Positions 1-11,737 of a DNA stretch of 64,000 nucleotides are shown here, piece after piece (within the stretch, counting starts at the first letter, position 1; every line of letters starts with the position of its first letter). The notes beneath the pieces were generated by a model, which searched no databases, was not told where the DNA came from, and worked only from the letters and a program-made list of their open reading frames with translations. Source of the stretch: Viscum album (lineage: Eukaryota > Streptophyta > Magnoliopsida > Santalales > Viscaceae); assembly GCA_963277665.1 (NCBI GenBank), contig OY728143.1, forward strand, positions 531,994,394 to 532,058,393, read 5' to 3'. The position numbers were made by a program, and so were the translations under genes.

Positions 1-189
1 CTAGTAGAGCAGATATTGATCTTAGCTAAAAGTGTTTCCCAGTGAGTGACCATGAGGTTGGTCCGCATATTGAAGAGGCTTCATTACATGGACTGATGCC
101 TGAGATAGTACCTTCAGGTAGTGTAAAAGCTATATCACTACTTGCTGGTCAGCAGTTACAACAGGAGGTTCTGGTAGATGACACCTGTA

Positions 190-640
190 GGTTCAGTGCC
201 TTCCATGTGCTTCAGCATCAGATACCCCTCATGTTCTGAGGTGAGCCTGACTCACAGGCGTCTAAGGAAAGGCTTGAGGAGGTGGCTGAGAATATTATAG
301 AGACTATACAGATTTGGCAGGATGACATGTCGGTAGCTGAGTAATCATATAGGCATACCGATTGTTCCTGGTATTTGATGACTACAATTTGATCAGTGCT
401 TTAGAGATCGTACCACAAAGCGAGGTTTGTATAATGGACATCAGATCCAATACATTTCCTCTATGAATTACTACTTATTCTAGGGTGCTAGAGAGAAACT
501 TTGTGGTTGAATGTTCTATGGATGAATGGTTACTGCTAGATAATGTCAGCAGTTGGAAAGCAGGGAACTGGCACTAGTCTAAGAGACTTGGGCATGTAAA
601 ATATTTCAAGAAGAATTAGTGTTAAGGATAGATGAATCTG
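190..640 (+). pseudogene. gag: G1 gag remnant
   Basis: Around 205-290 the + strand reads like the start of a gypsy capsid domain: a histidine-x-x-proline stretch, then GEPD, then an L-E-E-V helix, as in 'H.PP.F.GEPDP.AA..WL.E'. Near 590-620 a W-x-x-F-x-x-E-like stretch fits the later capsid helix. Stops and frame changes are frequent and no zinc knuckle was found. A short open frame at 42-239 covers the first part but is not a gene of its own. Assignment is by resemblance only. Confidence 0.4.
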
Positions 641-1031
641 CGGAGCAGTAGACATGGAAGCAGAGCTAGTAGGGCATCATGTGGTGATTTACATTTCAAC
701 ATGGTACAACCACCCACCTTGGTAGTACCCTCCAGGCTCAGGGAGCAGGAGGGAAATGGAATAGTGTAGCTGCATGCGGTCAAGGATTGTGACCTAAGGG
801 ATTTTTTAATTATTTGAGGTATGGTCTATGTCCACTACTAGCTTCCATAATAATAGACATTGATAAGAATCATTCCATCCTTCCACGAAACTTTTCACAG
901 ACAAAGAGTTTCTAGTTAAGTCGTTGACTTGGCAATCACATCTATAGATACCTTTGAGAGGAGACTCGATAATCATGATTATGCCGACGGTGTGATCTGA
1001 CACTTGAGGTGAGAGTTTTAGTTGGATCCCT

Positions 1032-1193
1032 TTGGTGGTAGAGTCGAGGCCTTATGCCGTTAGTTTGGGTATGGAATGGGAAACCACAGTTCATACAAAT
1101 ATTGACAGTATTAAGAAAAAAGGTTGTGGTATACCTACAAAACTGGGATGGGTTTTCCATGGTCAGATAAAAGGAAACCCTAGTCAGCACAGG
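1032..1193 (+). pseudogene. pro: G1 aspartic protease C-terminal remnant
   Basis: A reading frame here contains LGMEW followed by H-x-x-I-D and KKK, matching the gypsy protease tail '(V)ILGMDWL..H.A.IDC..K.V.F'. The active-site DSG end lies upstream and was not found. Normally RT would begin about 100-200 bp downstream. Instead the next recognisable piece is the RT/RNase H boundary at 1245, so about 1 kb of RT appears deleted. Confidence 0.45.
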
Positions 1194-1239
1194 ATGGAAT
1201 CATGCATAAGTGGCTGAAGTCGATCACTCATGGGTCATC

Positions 1240-1940
1240 CAGACTTGGATTTCTGCAAGACATCACCAGAGTTGCTACACAGCTTTTTTCTTTGACGAAG
1301 AAGGGGAAAACCCTTCATGTGGTCAGAGAGATGTCAGTTGATCATTTTAGAAGCTGAGGTAGAGGTTGACCAGGGATCCCATTTTGAGGCTATCAAAAAA
1401 GGTGAAGATCATCTAGGAGCAGATGAAGACTGCACAGAGTAGACAGGAAGTCCTATGCTGATTGGACACGGAGACCATTGTAGTTTGGGGATAGCGACTA
1501 CCTTTTCCTACGGGAATCAACATGACGTGGTATATGGTGATTTGTCCGGGGGCATGAATTTATCTCCACGATTCATCAGACCATTCCAGGTCCTCAGTAG
1601 AGTAAGCGAGGTGGCTTACCACCTGGTCCTTCCACCTCAATTGCACCATATGCATGACATCTTCCATGTATCTTAGCTGAGAAGATATGTGCATGACACA
1701 ACCCACATTATCGACCATGGAGAGTTGGACATCGATGACTAGGAAACATTCACGAAGGTTAGAGTGGAGATTGAGGATCAACTAGAGAAGGACATACGGA
1801 GATGGTCGATTCCTCTATGTGCATTCACTGGCAGTACAGAAACCTCTAGGGGAGAACTAGAGAACATGAATCTCACATGCATGCTTAGTACCCCTTTAGT
1901 TTCTCTAGTGTGTGTTGTAGCTTTATGGGGATGTAAATCT
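1240..1940 (+). pseudogene. pol: G1 RT/RNase H junction fused to integrase C-terminus
   Basis: At 1245-1320 the frame reads like the end of RT thumb/connection (FL..I..A..LF.LTKKGK). At 1395-1455 a segment resembles integrase 'I.E.M.TAQSRQKSYAD'. At 1555-1675 comes the diagnostic LSPRFIRPFQVL... AYHLVLPP...HDIFHVS block just before a chromovirus chromodomain, followed by a decayed 'LRRYV.D..H' stretch. RNase H and the integrase catalytic core are absent between the first two pieces. Frames shift several times and stops interrupt, so it is non-functional. The gypsy assignment is clear from the HVS block. Confidence 0.65.
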
Positions 1941-1943
1941 CTA

Positions 1944-1955
1944 AGGTGGGAATAA
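1944..1955 (+). other. G1 polypurine tract
   Basis: The purine-rich run AAGGTGGGAATA lies directly before the TGTAAACACC start of the LTR. This is where plus-strand DNA priming occurs in gypsy elements. It fixes the orientation and the left boundary of the LTR. Confidence 0.65.
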
Positions 1956-2949
1956 TGTAAACACCAAGAAATTTCAAGTAATTTTTTTCCTTAATTTCTT
2001 TGGAATTTTTCGAGTACGCAGTTTCTGACGGTGCCTGATTCCAATGCCCGGGGTGCCAGGAATAATTTTCTAAAGTTTTGTTCAGTTACGTTCAGTGAAT
2101 GAACTAGCGGGTTTTTCTATCTTTTCAACTAGTTCTCAGAATAGAAATCAGATGTCACTGATGAACTCGGAGCACCGGTATTCACTTAAGGGGACCTTTA
2201 CCGCAGTTGCGTTTGCTTAAAGGAGAAGATAATTTTGGGGAAATTGGAAATAGTTAAATAAAATTGTTCAGCAAATTTTATTTATCTATGGAAGTTATTT
2301 CCTCCCATGGGAAGTTATTGATGGGGCCCACACCCATATAACTTCCCATGTGTGGATATTTGAGAGGTGGGTCCCACACATTCCCCAACCTTTCACCTCC
2401 CATAACTCTTTTCAAACCCCCTAATTAACTCTTATTCCTTTAATGTGCCAACTCCCCATCATTTCCCCTTTAATTAATTTTGACAACACCTTCCATTTAT
2501 TATGGTTAAACCCGTCACGTCCCTATCTCCCTAATTAATATTCCAAATCTCTTAATTAATGGGTTGAGCAAATCAATTAAATAATTATGTGTGTGTGGTG
2601 AATCCATTTGCAATATTTTTTATTGCCTGACACCAATATAATTATAGAGATCTTATTGTTTCTTTGAGGCATGGATATTATTTGGAATGGCTTGGGAGAA
2701 TACACCGTTCTTCTTTCGACGAAGAACAGCTCTGATGAGGAATGGTGACATGCCTTCTTTTCTTTCTCCATGATAAGAGAGGAGATGCCACTTCTTCTTC
2801 GAGTGCACTCTGACGATGACATAATCGACACCATTATCCACGAAGCTTGACTACCATTAATATTTTCTAACGTAGGGGGGATTATGTTCAATTTTAATGG
2901 ATTAAGATTGTACATAATTCATTGTTGAATATCTTTGTTTGTCCAGTCC

Positions 2950-3710
2950 AATTTCTATCTCCTAACGCAGACATCGTTTGCCAAACAAGCATGGCCTGAT
3001 GACCCTATGCTGGATCTTGATTATTTTTGGAATCAGCTACCAGAGGCGGAACGTGGAAGAGGCCAGTGGTGCAAGGGCCGCCTTTGTGCACGCAATGAAA
3101 TGTCGTGGCCAAGAAGGACACGGTGGAGGAAGCACAACACCGTCGCACCGTGCCATAGACAGGGAGCCGCAGAAATGGTAGGTCGCGGAGAAGGAAGCCA
3201 GCGACATCATGCAGGCTCTGTGGAAAGAACCATGGCTTGCTTCGTGGGCTGCTTCAGCAGGAGAACCGGCCGGCTAGTCAACCTGCTGGGTGGAGGAAAG
3301 CTGTGGCGCTAGGAGGGAGCCACACTGGAGAACCCGCGGCCTGCCCGAGTGGGCCACTTGGGCCATGAAGGTCAGTCGGCTTCAGCTAGCCGGTTAGGGA
3401 GCGAAGTGCCGCATGGTCCCACTTGTTCGAGAAGCCCCCCCCCCCCCCCCCAACAGACTGCTCGGCCCCTTCGGGCAGAGCCGCTCAGCCGGACCGCACC
3501 ACGCCGCTCCTCCGAACCGTGCCACGCCTGTCCAGGCCGCGCCCCGCCATTCTGGGCCACTCCCCTTTGGGTCGGGCCCCCCCGGAATTTTTTCCAGGCC
3601 ATTTTTCGTTTCTATAGGCTGGGCCGACTCCCCATGTCGGGTCGGACCTGCCGAACCGGGTCAGACCGACCCGCCAACCGACTGGGCCTAATGGGCCATG
3701 CCCGTATGCT
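2950..3710. other. GC-rich, CpG-rich segment with a C17 run inside the G1 LTR
   Basis: This stretch is strongly GC- and CpG-rich, in contrast with the AT-rich window. It includes 17 consecutive C residues at 3435-3451 and repeated short words such as GGGCC, GACCC and GGTCGG. Long open frames across it on both strands give Pro/Arg/Gly-rich translations and look like by-products of composition. It could be LTR regulatory sequence or a foreign segment captured by the LTR. Confidence 0.5.
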
Positions 3711-4294
3711 TAAATGTGAATATCATCATGACCGTGAGTCCGATCGATGCACCATCTATGGCACTAGGACCCTTACGATGAGTTGTTTCTATGAGATACT
3801 CTATGTAAGTCTTGGATGACTATGGAAAACGACTGGGTTTGGAATGAACGTTTTTCAACCGGGCCCTTGCTGTAGAAACACTTATAACATACCAATCAGA
3901 CGTCCTATTGATGTTTCATCGACTACGGTGGATTCCACATGATGAGACAGTTCTCTTGCCATACTCTACAGAATATTTAGATATGCTTTTAGCATGTCCT
4001 GGTTGGATTGTAACTGAAATCCAACCAGGCCCCTGGAGGAGAAATGCTAATAATTCACTGACTGGTCGTCCGAATGACGTGCCACCTGTTGCATTGATAC
4101 CTCTATGGCGAGGTGGTCCTTTGAGATAATTTCATGTGAGATTACATGAAACTTGGAAATATCGACCAATAGCTCTTGGAGCGGATCCTACCGGACTAGG
4201 CATACGGAGTACGAAGACCTAGTAGCTAGCTGAGACCTGATGACTGCTTGTCCGATTCGTTTCAGAGTGACATGACTAGCCCAGTGGGGGAGAA

Positions 4295-4510
4295 CTACTG
4301 TATAGGAGTGGAAAACCCATGGCAGAAATCCCTACTATATAGGGGCAGAAGACCTGCGGTAATCGATAGGAGAAGTACCTCTGTAGGCTATTAGGGGGTG
4401 CGCTACTATCTTGGGGCGGTAGATCCATGGCGAGATGCACTACTGTGTTAGGGCGACAGACCCGCGGTACTAGACAGGAGGAGTACCTCAGCAGTCTATG
4501 GTTAGTGAGT
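4295..4510. repeat. Two-copy 108-bp tandem repeat in the G1 LTR
   Basis: The word CTACT recurs at 4295, 4332, 4403 and 4440 (spacing 37, 71, 37), giving a 108-bp unit present twice. Each unit contains a shorter pair (CTACT...GGGG...CC..GG) and ends with 'GTACCTC.G..G.CTAT..'. The copies have diverged but align along their length. Confidence 0.65.
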
Positions 4511-5287
4511 AACACCTCAGATTCATGATAGGACTATTGCGCTCGACAGAGGAGGAGTTATCCAGCAGCCTTGATTTCGACATTGTGAATAAAAATCCTA
4601 GTTTGAGCTGAGTCAATGACCTTTGTCTTTTCCCCATGATTGAGATGGGTTACTAGATAACTTATGTATATGTATGGCATATACCTAATTAAAGGTTATC
4701 TGTTGAGGTCTTTCATTGTGGTTTATCCTTGTTGGATTGTTGTGAGACATTGAGGGTCTCGGGGTCCCTACTGAGTATCGTTATAATCACACCTGCACGA
4801 TCTATGCCCGCACCTCATTTTATTGGATGCAGACGACGAACATAGCTGACTGAGGATGAGTGTACGAGGACTAGATGGTACCTGGAGGTGGACACTCGGC
4901 ATGATGAAACACTAAGCAGACCGATAGACGCGGAGTGATGAGGAGGACATCTGTACCTACCCTTTAGGTAGGAACCCAGAGGACGATCTAGTAGCTGCTT
5001 CACCATTCAGCTGTTGTCTTTTCAGTTGTACTTTTCTTTTAGTTGTAGTTGTACCTTTCTGTTGGGATTGTATTTCCAGCCCCTTTGTACTTTCAGCACA
5101 CTTTTTATACAGTTTTTACATAGTGTGTAATTCTGTTGGGTACTCTATTGTGTTTGTTTACTTTCATAAAGGCAATGCATTCCCTTTTTATTGGGATTTA
5201 CGCCTTTGGTGTTAGTATCTATCCCATGGCCTATGGAAGGCGGGCATGGGGCAGTCACAGCACGGTCCCTGAGGACGGGTCGTGACA

Positions 5288-6692
5288 AAAAAAGATTAAG
5301 AGACGATTCCATACCGGGTGGGGGTGATTCCAAAAGCCTAGTAGGATATTATTTAGAGATTGTGGATCCGCGGTAGTAGTACTGAGAGTCGAAGGAAGAT
5401 TATGGATATTATACATTGTCCTAGAGTGAATAGGAATGAAATAATCGGTGAGTTTATATAGAAAAACATAGGGGAGTTCTTCATTATTTCCCAAAATAAT
5501 GTTTGGAACTCTACATAATAAAATAGCATAATCCAAAAAATATATAAAATGTGTTTCTTCCTATGGATTCAAGAAAATATGTGAGTTATTATATATTTTA
5601 TATTTCCAAGGGTTGAAAAAAAAAATATTACCCATGGTCATGGGAAATAGATTCATCTTTAGGAATACATTATCTTTTTACCATAATATATAATATTGGT
5701 TTTTGTGAATTCATGAAGGCTTTATATATATAATAAAATTACCTACAAATAACATTTTATTATTTTATATATGTTTATTTACGGTTCATAACCATTAATC
5801 ATTTCTTACATCATTTATAGGTAATTATTAATTTTTAATATACACTATATATTTATACAGTATTTAATTTTTACCCCAAAATTTAAATGACATAAAAAAT
5901 ATGAAAAATTCATATTTTTATAATTTTGACATGCAGAGTATGAATAAATATAAATTTTCTCCAAGTAATTTTATAAATATGTTAATTTTCTCATTTAAAT
6001 CAAGAGTTAATATTTATTTAGAAATGTTGGTTTTTTTAATAACAATTTTATGAACCTTAAAAACAATTACCTTTTACTATTTAAAAATTATATTATCATT
6101 TATATTTAATAAACTACTTATAAATTTCATAATTTCTTAAAAAATCATTTATATTTAAAATTCATGAAATCAAAAATAATTAATATATTAATTTATTGTC
6201 ACGTGAAAAGAATATAATCTTTTTATTATTTTTAAATCAATATCATTTATAAAGATACAAAAATTATAAAAAATATACCCTTTATTTTATTTAATATAAA
6301 ATATTAAAAAATCATATTTTTCTATTTTTGAAACATATATGTTTATTACAAAAGAAATCTCTCTAATGGTATTGTGTACGATGGTGCTATTTTCATTTGG
6401 TGGTTAAACATAAATGGATGAGGATGTAATGTCGATGATATTGAACTTATCTCAAAAATGGGTTCAATAATTAATTATTTCATGGACCTAATTTTTGTCT
6501 TCGTCAAGGAACATCTAACTGATTCTATGTCCATCAAAATATTGGATAATTGAAAATGACATCATATGACCATACTGGTCAAGGAAATCACAAAATTTGT
6601 TGTTGTCAATTGAACATATCAAACCCCTATATTTATAATAACAATATGAACACTCTTTAATAGATAAATTATCAACAATTAAAATGTGCAAC
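5288..6692 (-). repeat. GyD 3' LTR, main fragment
   Basis: AT-rich sequence that aligns, with heavy divergence, to the GyB2 LTR in the same orientation. The TATA-like region TATAAATATAGGGG (- strand, from 6637), the 'TTTATTTAGAAA...AACCTTAAAAACAATTAC' stretch around 6010-6080 and a second TATATAAA-like box near 5453-5460 all fall in the same order. The outer end of the same LTR is at 49853-49979, on the far side of the GyA insertion. The U5 end is cut off at 5288 by G1. There is no gene here. Confidence 0.65.
6386..6588 (-). pseudogene. Decayed copy of the U3 ORF in the GyD LTR
   Basis: Reading the - strand from 6637, a TATAAATATAGGGG box is followed 49 nt later by ATT where the GyB-type copies have ATG, then by a sequence alignable to the beginning of their ORF. 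Further on, a stretch near 6460-6510 resembles the 'LREKW.LIEITTRAM' part at nucleotide level but is full of stops. It is a weak, decayed relative. The spacing is the best evidence. Confidence 0.35.
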
Positions 6693-9055
6693 TGTGACGT
6701 CCTGACTTAGGTTCCCCTAAATGGTTCCCCAGACTAGTTGGCCACAAGACCCCAAATGCATATCCATATACACTAGATAGAGATGACTAGAAGTGTGGGT
6801 ATCTTATTTATGTATTAGGGATACTATATCATCTTTTATCATAATCAAAACACCAATAGATGGAGAAAAACAATATCTAAGTGTGGAATGTTATAACTGA
6901 CAAGAATAATGCTATGTTATATAATAGTCAAAAAAAGAAAATTAAATACTCAACTAGAAGGTAAAACATTCTATGACAATGAAAGTGGAAAGTGACTATA
7001 GGGAAACTAAAATCAAAGACACAATATCTACAATGATGGTCATGAACCATGTGTGGTTCCATCTCCTATGATCTAATCCAAAATAACAACCTATCCGGGG
7101 CCATTCCCATATCCTGTCATGCAACAAAAAATTCTACTTGGATACTGATCATATGACTAGAATAGTGTGTGATTATAAATCATTAGGCCACCACCAATAG
7201 GGTATAAAAATTTCAACTCAAATCATAGTGTGTGCAGTTTAATGAATTAATAAATACATTTCATATTTAATCAGTTATCACATTGTGATTTAATCAATAC
7301 TCATCACCATAGGCCTAGTTTTAATTCATGTTTCCAATTTGAATCATCGTACATTATTATCCTTAATTTTGTGTTTAATACCAATTAATGAACACCAAAT
7401 ATCATTCTATTGAGGTCTCCATGCCTAAAACCACAAAATCTCATTCAGTGTAAGTCGCCCTGCCTAACACCCCCAAAATCTCAACCAATGATATCTATTG
7501 GGGAGGAACGCCATGTCCATGTGCCAAAATCGAATAGGTCAACAACTCTAAGTCTAGAACAAATAAAATCTCATCAATTTAATCATTCTTTAACTCATAA
7601 TAATTAAAAATTAATTCAATTTATAATCCAATGATTATTTAAACATTACGAATGCCCTTTGTTAACTCCACAATTAACAAATTATATAAACTATTAATTA
7701 ATTAATCAATTAATTTACCAATAAAAAAAATTATAATTCCACAATGAATTCATCACATATAATTATCCATATCAAATAAAAACATTTCATAATTAATTAT
7801 TAAAATTAATTATCATTGATCAACATAATGATACATTATTACTTCTCACAATTAATTATCTATATCAAATTTGAACATGCCATAATTAATTCCCACAATT
7901 AATTATCCTTGATCAAAATCATGAAATAAAATTAATTCTCATTATTAATTATCTTACCTAGAAAAATAACATTCTTAATTAATTTCCCAAAACTAGTTAT
8001 CATAACACCTCAAATTAAATTTCTCAATTATAATATCTCAACCCATAACAAATCACCCAAACAATTATCGAATTCTGACACCCCCTACGTTTATTCTATG
8101 ATTCAATTATCAATAAATAACCACAGAAATAAAAAGACAATTACACATTCCTAATTACACAAATTAAAGAATTAAATTATCAAGGGAAGCTCAAAAATCA
8201 ATAATATAACATACACATATCAAATCCACGACAATGGGAGTTCTATTTAGACCATGTAACTTGGTTTATCCATAGATGATAGCACAGCAGAAATCTTCAA
8301 AATCTGAGTGGCACAAAGTCATTGATAAATTGTCAGATCTATATCCCTAAACCCAATATTATGTTCAAAGCCCTCCTGATCTTTCTAATATAGATCTATT
8401 TCCACTATCCATGATATAGATTTCAGAAAATCAGTTTAGGACAAAGTAAATAGTGATCATATTATATGTATAGATCAAGGAATGATAGAGGAAATAACTG
8501 GACAAGCAATGGGTTGGAATCCACTTACTAAGATGAGAGAGGATATTCAATCCGAAATTTAAATCTAAAAAACTATATTCTAATCACCTCAGAATACCTC
8601 TAGAAGGATCTGGGATAAAAAAGAATTTGTCATGCCCAAGTCAAGGTTGAAATAAGGGAGTCTAGGTTGTTTGGGTGGTTTTCAAATAAAATTTGGTATA
8701 ATTAAATAGTCCCCATTTTTCCATGGGAAGATGACCATGATTAGGGAAAAATGTACACCAACCATGTGGAACTATAACATAGTTTGCATAGTTTTCATGG
8801 TTTGGGCACATGAATTGTCAAACTATGAGGAAAACATGAGGACCTCACTATCTAGGTTTTCTCTATTGGCCTTATTTAGGAACATTGTTTTTCAAACCGT
8901 GGGAAAACTATGAACATCCCAATATCCTTAAAGTTTTCTTTATAACATGCCCAAAAGCACCCCAAACCCCAAATCTAAAAAAACGATACATAAAAACCTC
9001 AAAAGAAATGCGAAAATGGATCTGAGAGGAATCTAGAAAAGGATGGGTTGTTACA
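6693..9055 (-). repeat. GyA 3' LTR
   Basis: On the - strand it begins TGTAACAACC (at 9055) and ends GGACGTCACA (at 6693), 2363 bp. It is similar throughout to 47561-49852. For example, 'CCATGCC..' at 7420 pairs with 48290, and a segment ending CCATGTCCATG at 7520 pairs with 48390. The polypurine tract AATGTGGGAGAT directly precedes it, so this is the 3' LTR. The middle (7600-8060) is a run of ATTAATTA-type words. No gene is present. The small open frames at 7410 and 8731 are not preserved in the other LTR. Confidence 0.8.
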
Positions 9056-9177
9056 ATCTCCCACATTATAACAGATTATCATCGAGAAGAACTCTCAAAC
9101 ATATCTAAGATTCAGAGAAAAAAATAATTGTCCATTGATACCTTTTTTTACGTTATGTTCCCATGTTTCCTCTTGAA
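9056..9177 (-). pseudogene. pol: GyA polypurine tract and chromodomain tail
   Basis: Read on the - strand from 9177, the frame contains EETWE, the end of a chromovirus chromodomain, and stops soon after. The polypurine tract AATGTGGGAGAT occupies 9056-9067. The remainder of the same domain continues at 42289, beyond the GyB2 insertion. TTGAA at 9173-9177 is the left target-site copy for GyB2. Confidence 0.65.
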
Positions 9178-11737
9178 TATAAAAACCCTGCACTTTTATT
9201 ACAAACATAAACATGGTTTATTACATAAACTCTTTAATTATTTCAACATAGAATATCAAGAGGTATAGTGTCTTTTGTGCTTAGGATCATTACATAATAA
9301 CATAAAACATGATATTCACCATCTTTATTGAAAAATTCATTTGCATGACCACTACATTCCACTGTACATAGCATTTCATGGGATAAAATGAGGACATGCA
9401 TTAGAAAAGGGTGAGCTATATAGCCTAGTAAGGGAATAAACATGGAATAACAAGAGGAATACAATAAATCATAGACAATAGTTCTATCAATGGAGAACAC
9501 GAGATACATGAACATAAAGGGGTGATAATGAACGATAATCAAAACATAGAAATGTAGAAAACCACACTTAACATGGAATTAGCATGAGCCACGACTCATT
9601 ACACATGGAGCATTACTAAACAATCATTGCACATGAAGCACGATTAAACCCTTGTTTAACTTGAAATTTCATGAGTCAACACTCATTGAACAAGAAATAT
9701 CATTATATAATAAATTACCAAATGAATTGGAGTGCTATCAGGGCTTACCCTTATTAAACATTTCATTTCATTGATATGTGTTCCCAATGAATCATATAAC
9801 ATGGAATAAATCAACATCATAAGTTATTCCACGATTCAGTAATGTGGAATAAATATAGGAAATTTCCACTCAATATGTATATGTGTATAATGGTGAATAA
9901 CCTTGCTAGAGACATGGGTATGGTATTCACTACCAAATGATCATGGCTTTGAAAAACGTGAGGCAATTTTAGCAGAATAATGGCGTGACGTAACGATTCA
10001 TGAAAATGGTTTATGAGAGAGAAAAGTGGGTCACTTCATATGTACATGAAATAGACAGTAAGGGGTTCATATAGATACATGTCCCAACAAACATAATAAA
10101 ATTTAGATGCATAATGAAAAATAATTACTTGAAGGTAAAAGAGGAGAGTGAAAATCCTCAAGGATTTTTAGAATGGTAACAGACGTACATGTGAGGCATT
10201 AATGAGATTGAAAGGGGTCTCCAATTATCCAAACATAAAGAGGGATGTATAGGGGATGTGTGAAATCATACCCCAATATTTTCAATTGATAACAAAAAGG
10301 AAATAGCAAATTAATGAAAAATGAAAAAAAATGAGAATAGAAAAAATCCCATACATGGAAGTGTAATCTGAAAGTCTTAGGAGAGGCTTGAGAGAGGCTA
10401 CTCAGAAACTTGGGGAAACTTGGTAGGATTATAGAGAAAATAGGGGAGGGTTTTTTAAAACACCAATGTCTTCGAGGTAAGAGGGAGTGTGAGAATGGGT
10501 GGATTTATATAGGAAAGAAGAATAAAATCATTATTAGTTAGAATTGGTAAACCTCATATTAAACTAATCAAAACCCCAAACAACCCAATGTTTTTTACCA
10601 TGGTTTTTGCCAAAGGGGTTTGGAAATAAATTTAAGAAGAAAAATTGTGTTATATGACTATATGGGTCCACTAACACTTTGTAAAATAAATCATACTAAC
10701 CAAAAATCACATTATTTAAATATTAAAACATATATTGGACAAAAATTGTGTTTTAATTATTGTATTACATCAATATTCTTTCATTATGATGTCATAAAAC
10801 ACATTATATATTTAAACTATATTTAATTTTTACCCAAAAATCAGATTGTCTCCGAAAATTATTAAAACATTCACCATGGGATAATTTCAATGTTCAGAAT
10901 CCAAAAATAATATTTATTTTATCTAAATAATTTTCTAAATATGTGAATTTTTACATTTAAAAAATAATCATTTATCGAAAATTAATGGGTTTTTGTGAAA
11001 ACATATTTCAAACCGTAAAAACAATCTACAATTACATTTATAAAGTTATATAATAATTTATATTTAATAAAAATTAATTTGATAATAATAATATATTATT
11101 AAATTCAAAAATCAATTTTTTCATAAAAATATCTTCTATAGTTGAATATTAACTAATAAAAATATTTTCAAATTGAAAACTATCTACAAAGTAATAATAA
11201 TAAAATGATTGTATATTCATTATACCAAACTAATGTACATTGTCATAGTTCTTGGGTCCAATTACAAAACCCCTTAAAACACCTGTATTAGACCGAATTT
11301 TAAGGTGTGAGATAGTGACAGACTCAATGGGTGGCTTAGATAAATCGCTTGTGTGGTAATCTCTACTAACATCCACTTCTCCCGTAGTCGGTTCCCCTCA
11401 ATCTTAATTTGTTCATGCTCTACTTAGGCATGGTCAACAATGAAGACCAATGACACCACCTCCTTTACAAGATCTGACAAATGGGTTTTTTAAGGTGTAA
11501 GTCAACTAGATGAGGCCATCACTTCCATTATATATGTAAATTGGATCTGTTAAATCCCTATATTTATTCTAATCACATGATAACTATTCAATAGATATAT
11601 TTGAAATAGTTACAATTCATAACGGTATTTTAAAATACAAAAAAAAAACAAATATTTGCAAACATTTTACATAACTATAAGAAGGAACTTATATAACCAA
11701 ACAATAATTTTCATTAATGATTTTTTGGGTCATAACA
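9178..11737 (-). repeat. GyB2 3' LTR
   Basis: On the - strand it begins TGTTATGACC at 11737, after the polypurine tract AATGGCGGAAGAT, and ends GGTTTTTATA at 9178. The TTGAA target-site copy immediately follows. This outer boundary shows that the family ends in ..ATA rather than CA. It aligns end to end with 39732-42288 and with the GyB1 LTRs. The region around 10500-10530 holds a TATATAAA box (- strand) with downstream sequence as in GyB1. The U3 ORF remnant is at 11319-11519. Confidence 0.8.
11319..11519 (-). pseudogene. U3 ORF remnant in the GyB2 3' LTR
   Basis: ATGGCCTCATC at 11519 (- strand) opens a frame starting MASSS like the intact copy at 23321, with LVKEV and LREKW motifs recognisable downstream but several stops between. 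The TATA-like AATAAATATAGGG starts at 11568, 49 nt upstream of the ATG. It is non-coding now. It shows that the ORF predates the split of the GyB1 and GyB2 subfamilies. Confidence 0.6.

Larger units (their letters stand above)
1..5287 (+). mobile_element. G1: 3' part of a + strand Ty3/gypsy retrotransposon
   Basis: The order is gag remnant, protease tail, a short RT/RNase H piece, integrase C-terminus, polypurine tract and a 3.3 kb 3' LTR, which is gypsy order on the + strand. The 5' LTR lies outside the window. The coding part is under 2 kb, whereas an autonomous element needs about 4.5 kb, so most of RT, RNase H and the integrase core are missing. It ends at 5287 against sequence that resembles the U3/R part of the GyD LTR, so it probably inserted there. 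The target-site duplication cannot be checked because the left end is absent. Confidence 0.75.
1956..5287 (+). repeat. G1 3' LTR (about 3.3 kb)
   Basis: It begins TGTAAACACC after a polypurine tract and ends GGGTCGTGACA at 5287, the usual TG...CA form of gypsy LTRs. A length of 3332 bp fits long-LTR Del/Tekay-type chromoviruses. There is no second LTR in the window to align, so the interior is inferred to be one LTR. It contains a GC-rich segment (2950-3710) and a 108-bp duplication (4295-4510). Open frames inside it (for example 2935-3312 and 3349-3819) are compositional and not recognisable proteins. Confidence 0.7.

Noticed and set aside
2935..3312. 125-codon open frame in the G1 LTR
   Set aside because: No recognisable motif, overlaps another open frame, and the composition explains the lack of stops.
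3349..3819. 156-codon open frame (the longest in the left part) as a gene
   Set aside because: Lies inside the G1 LTR in a GC-rich segment with a C17 run. The translation is Pro/Arg/Ser low-complexity, and overlapping frames on both strands are equally open.
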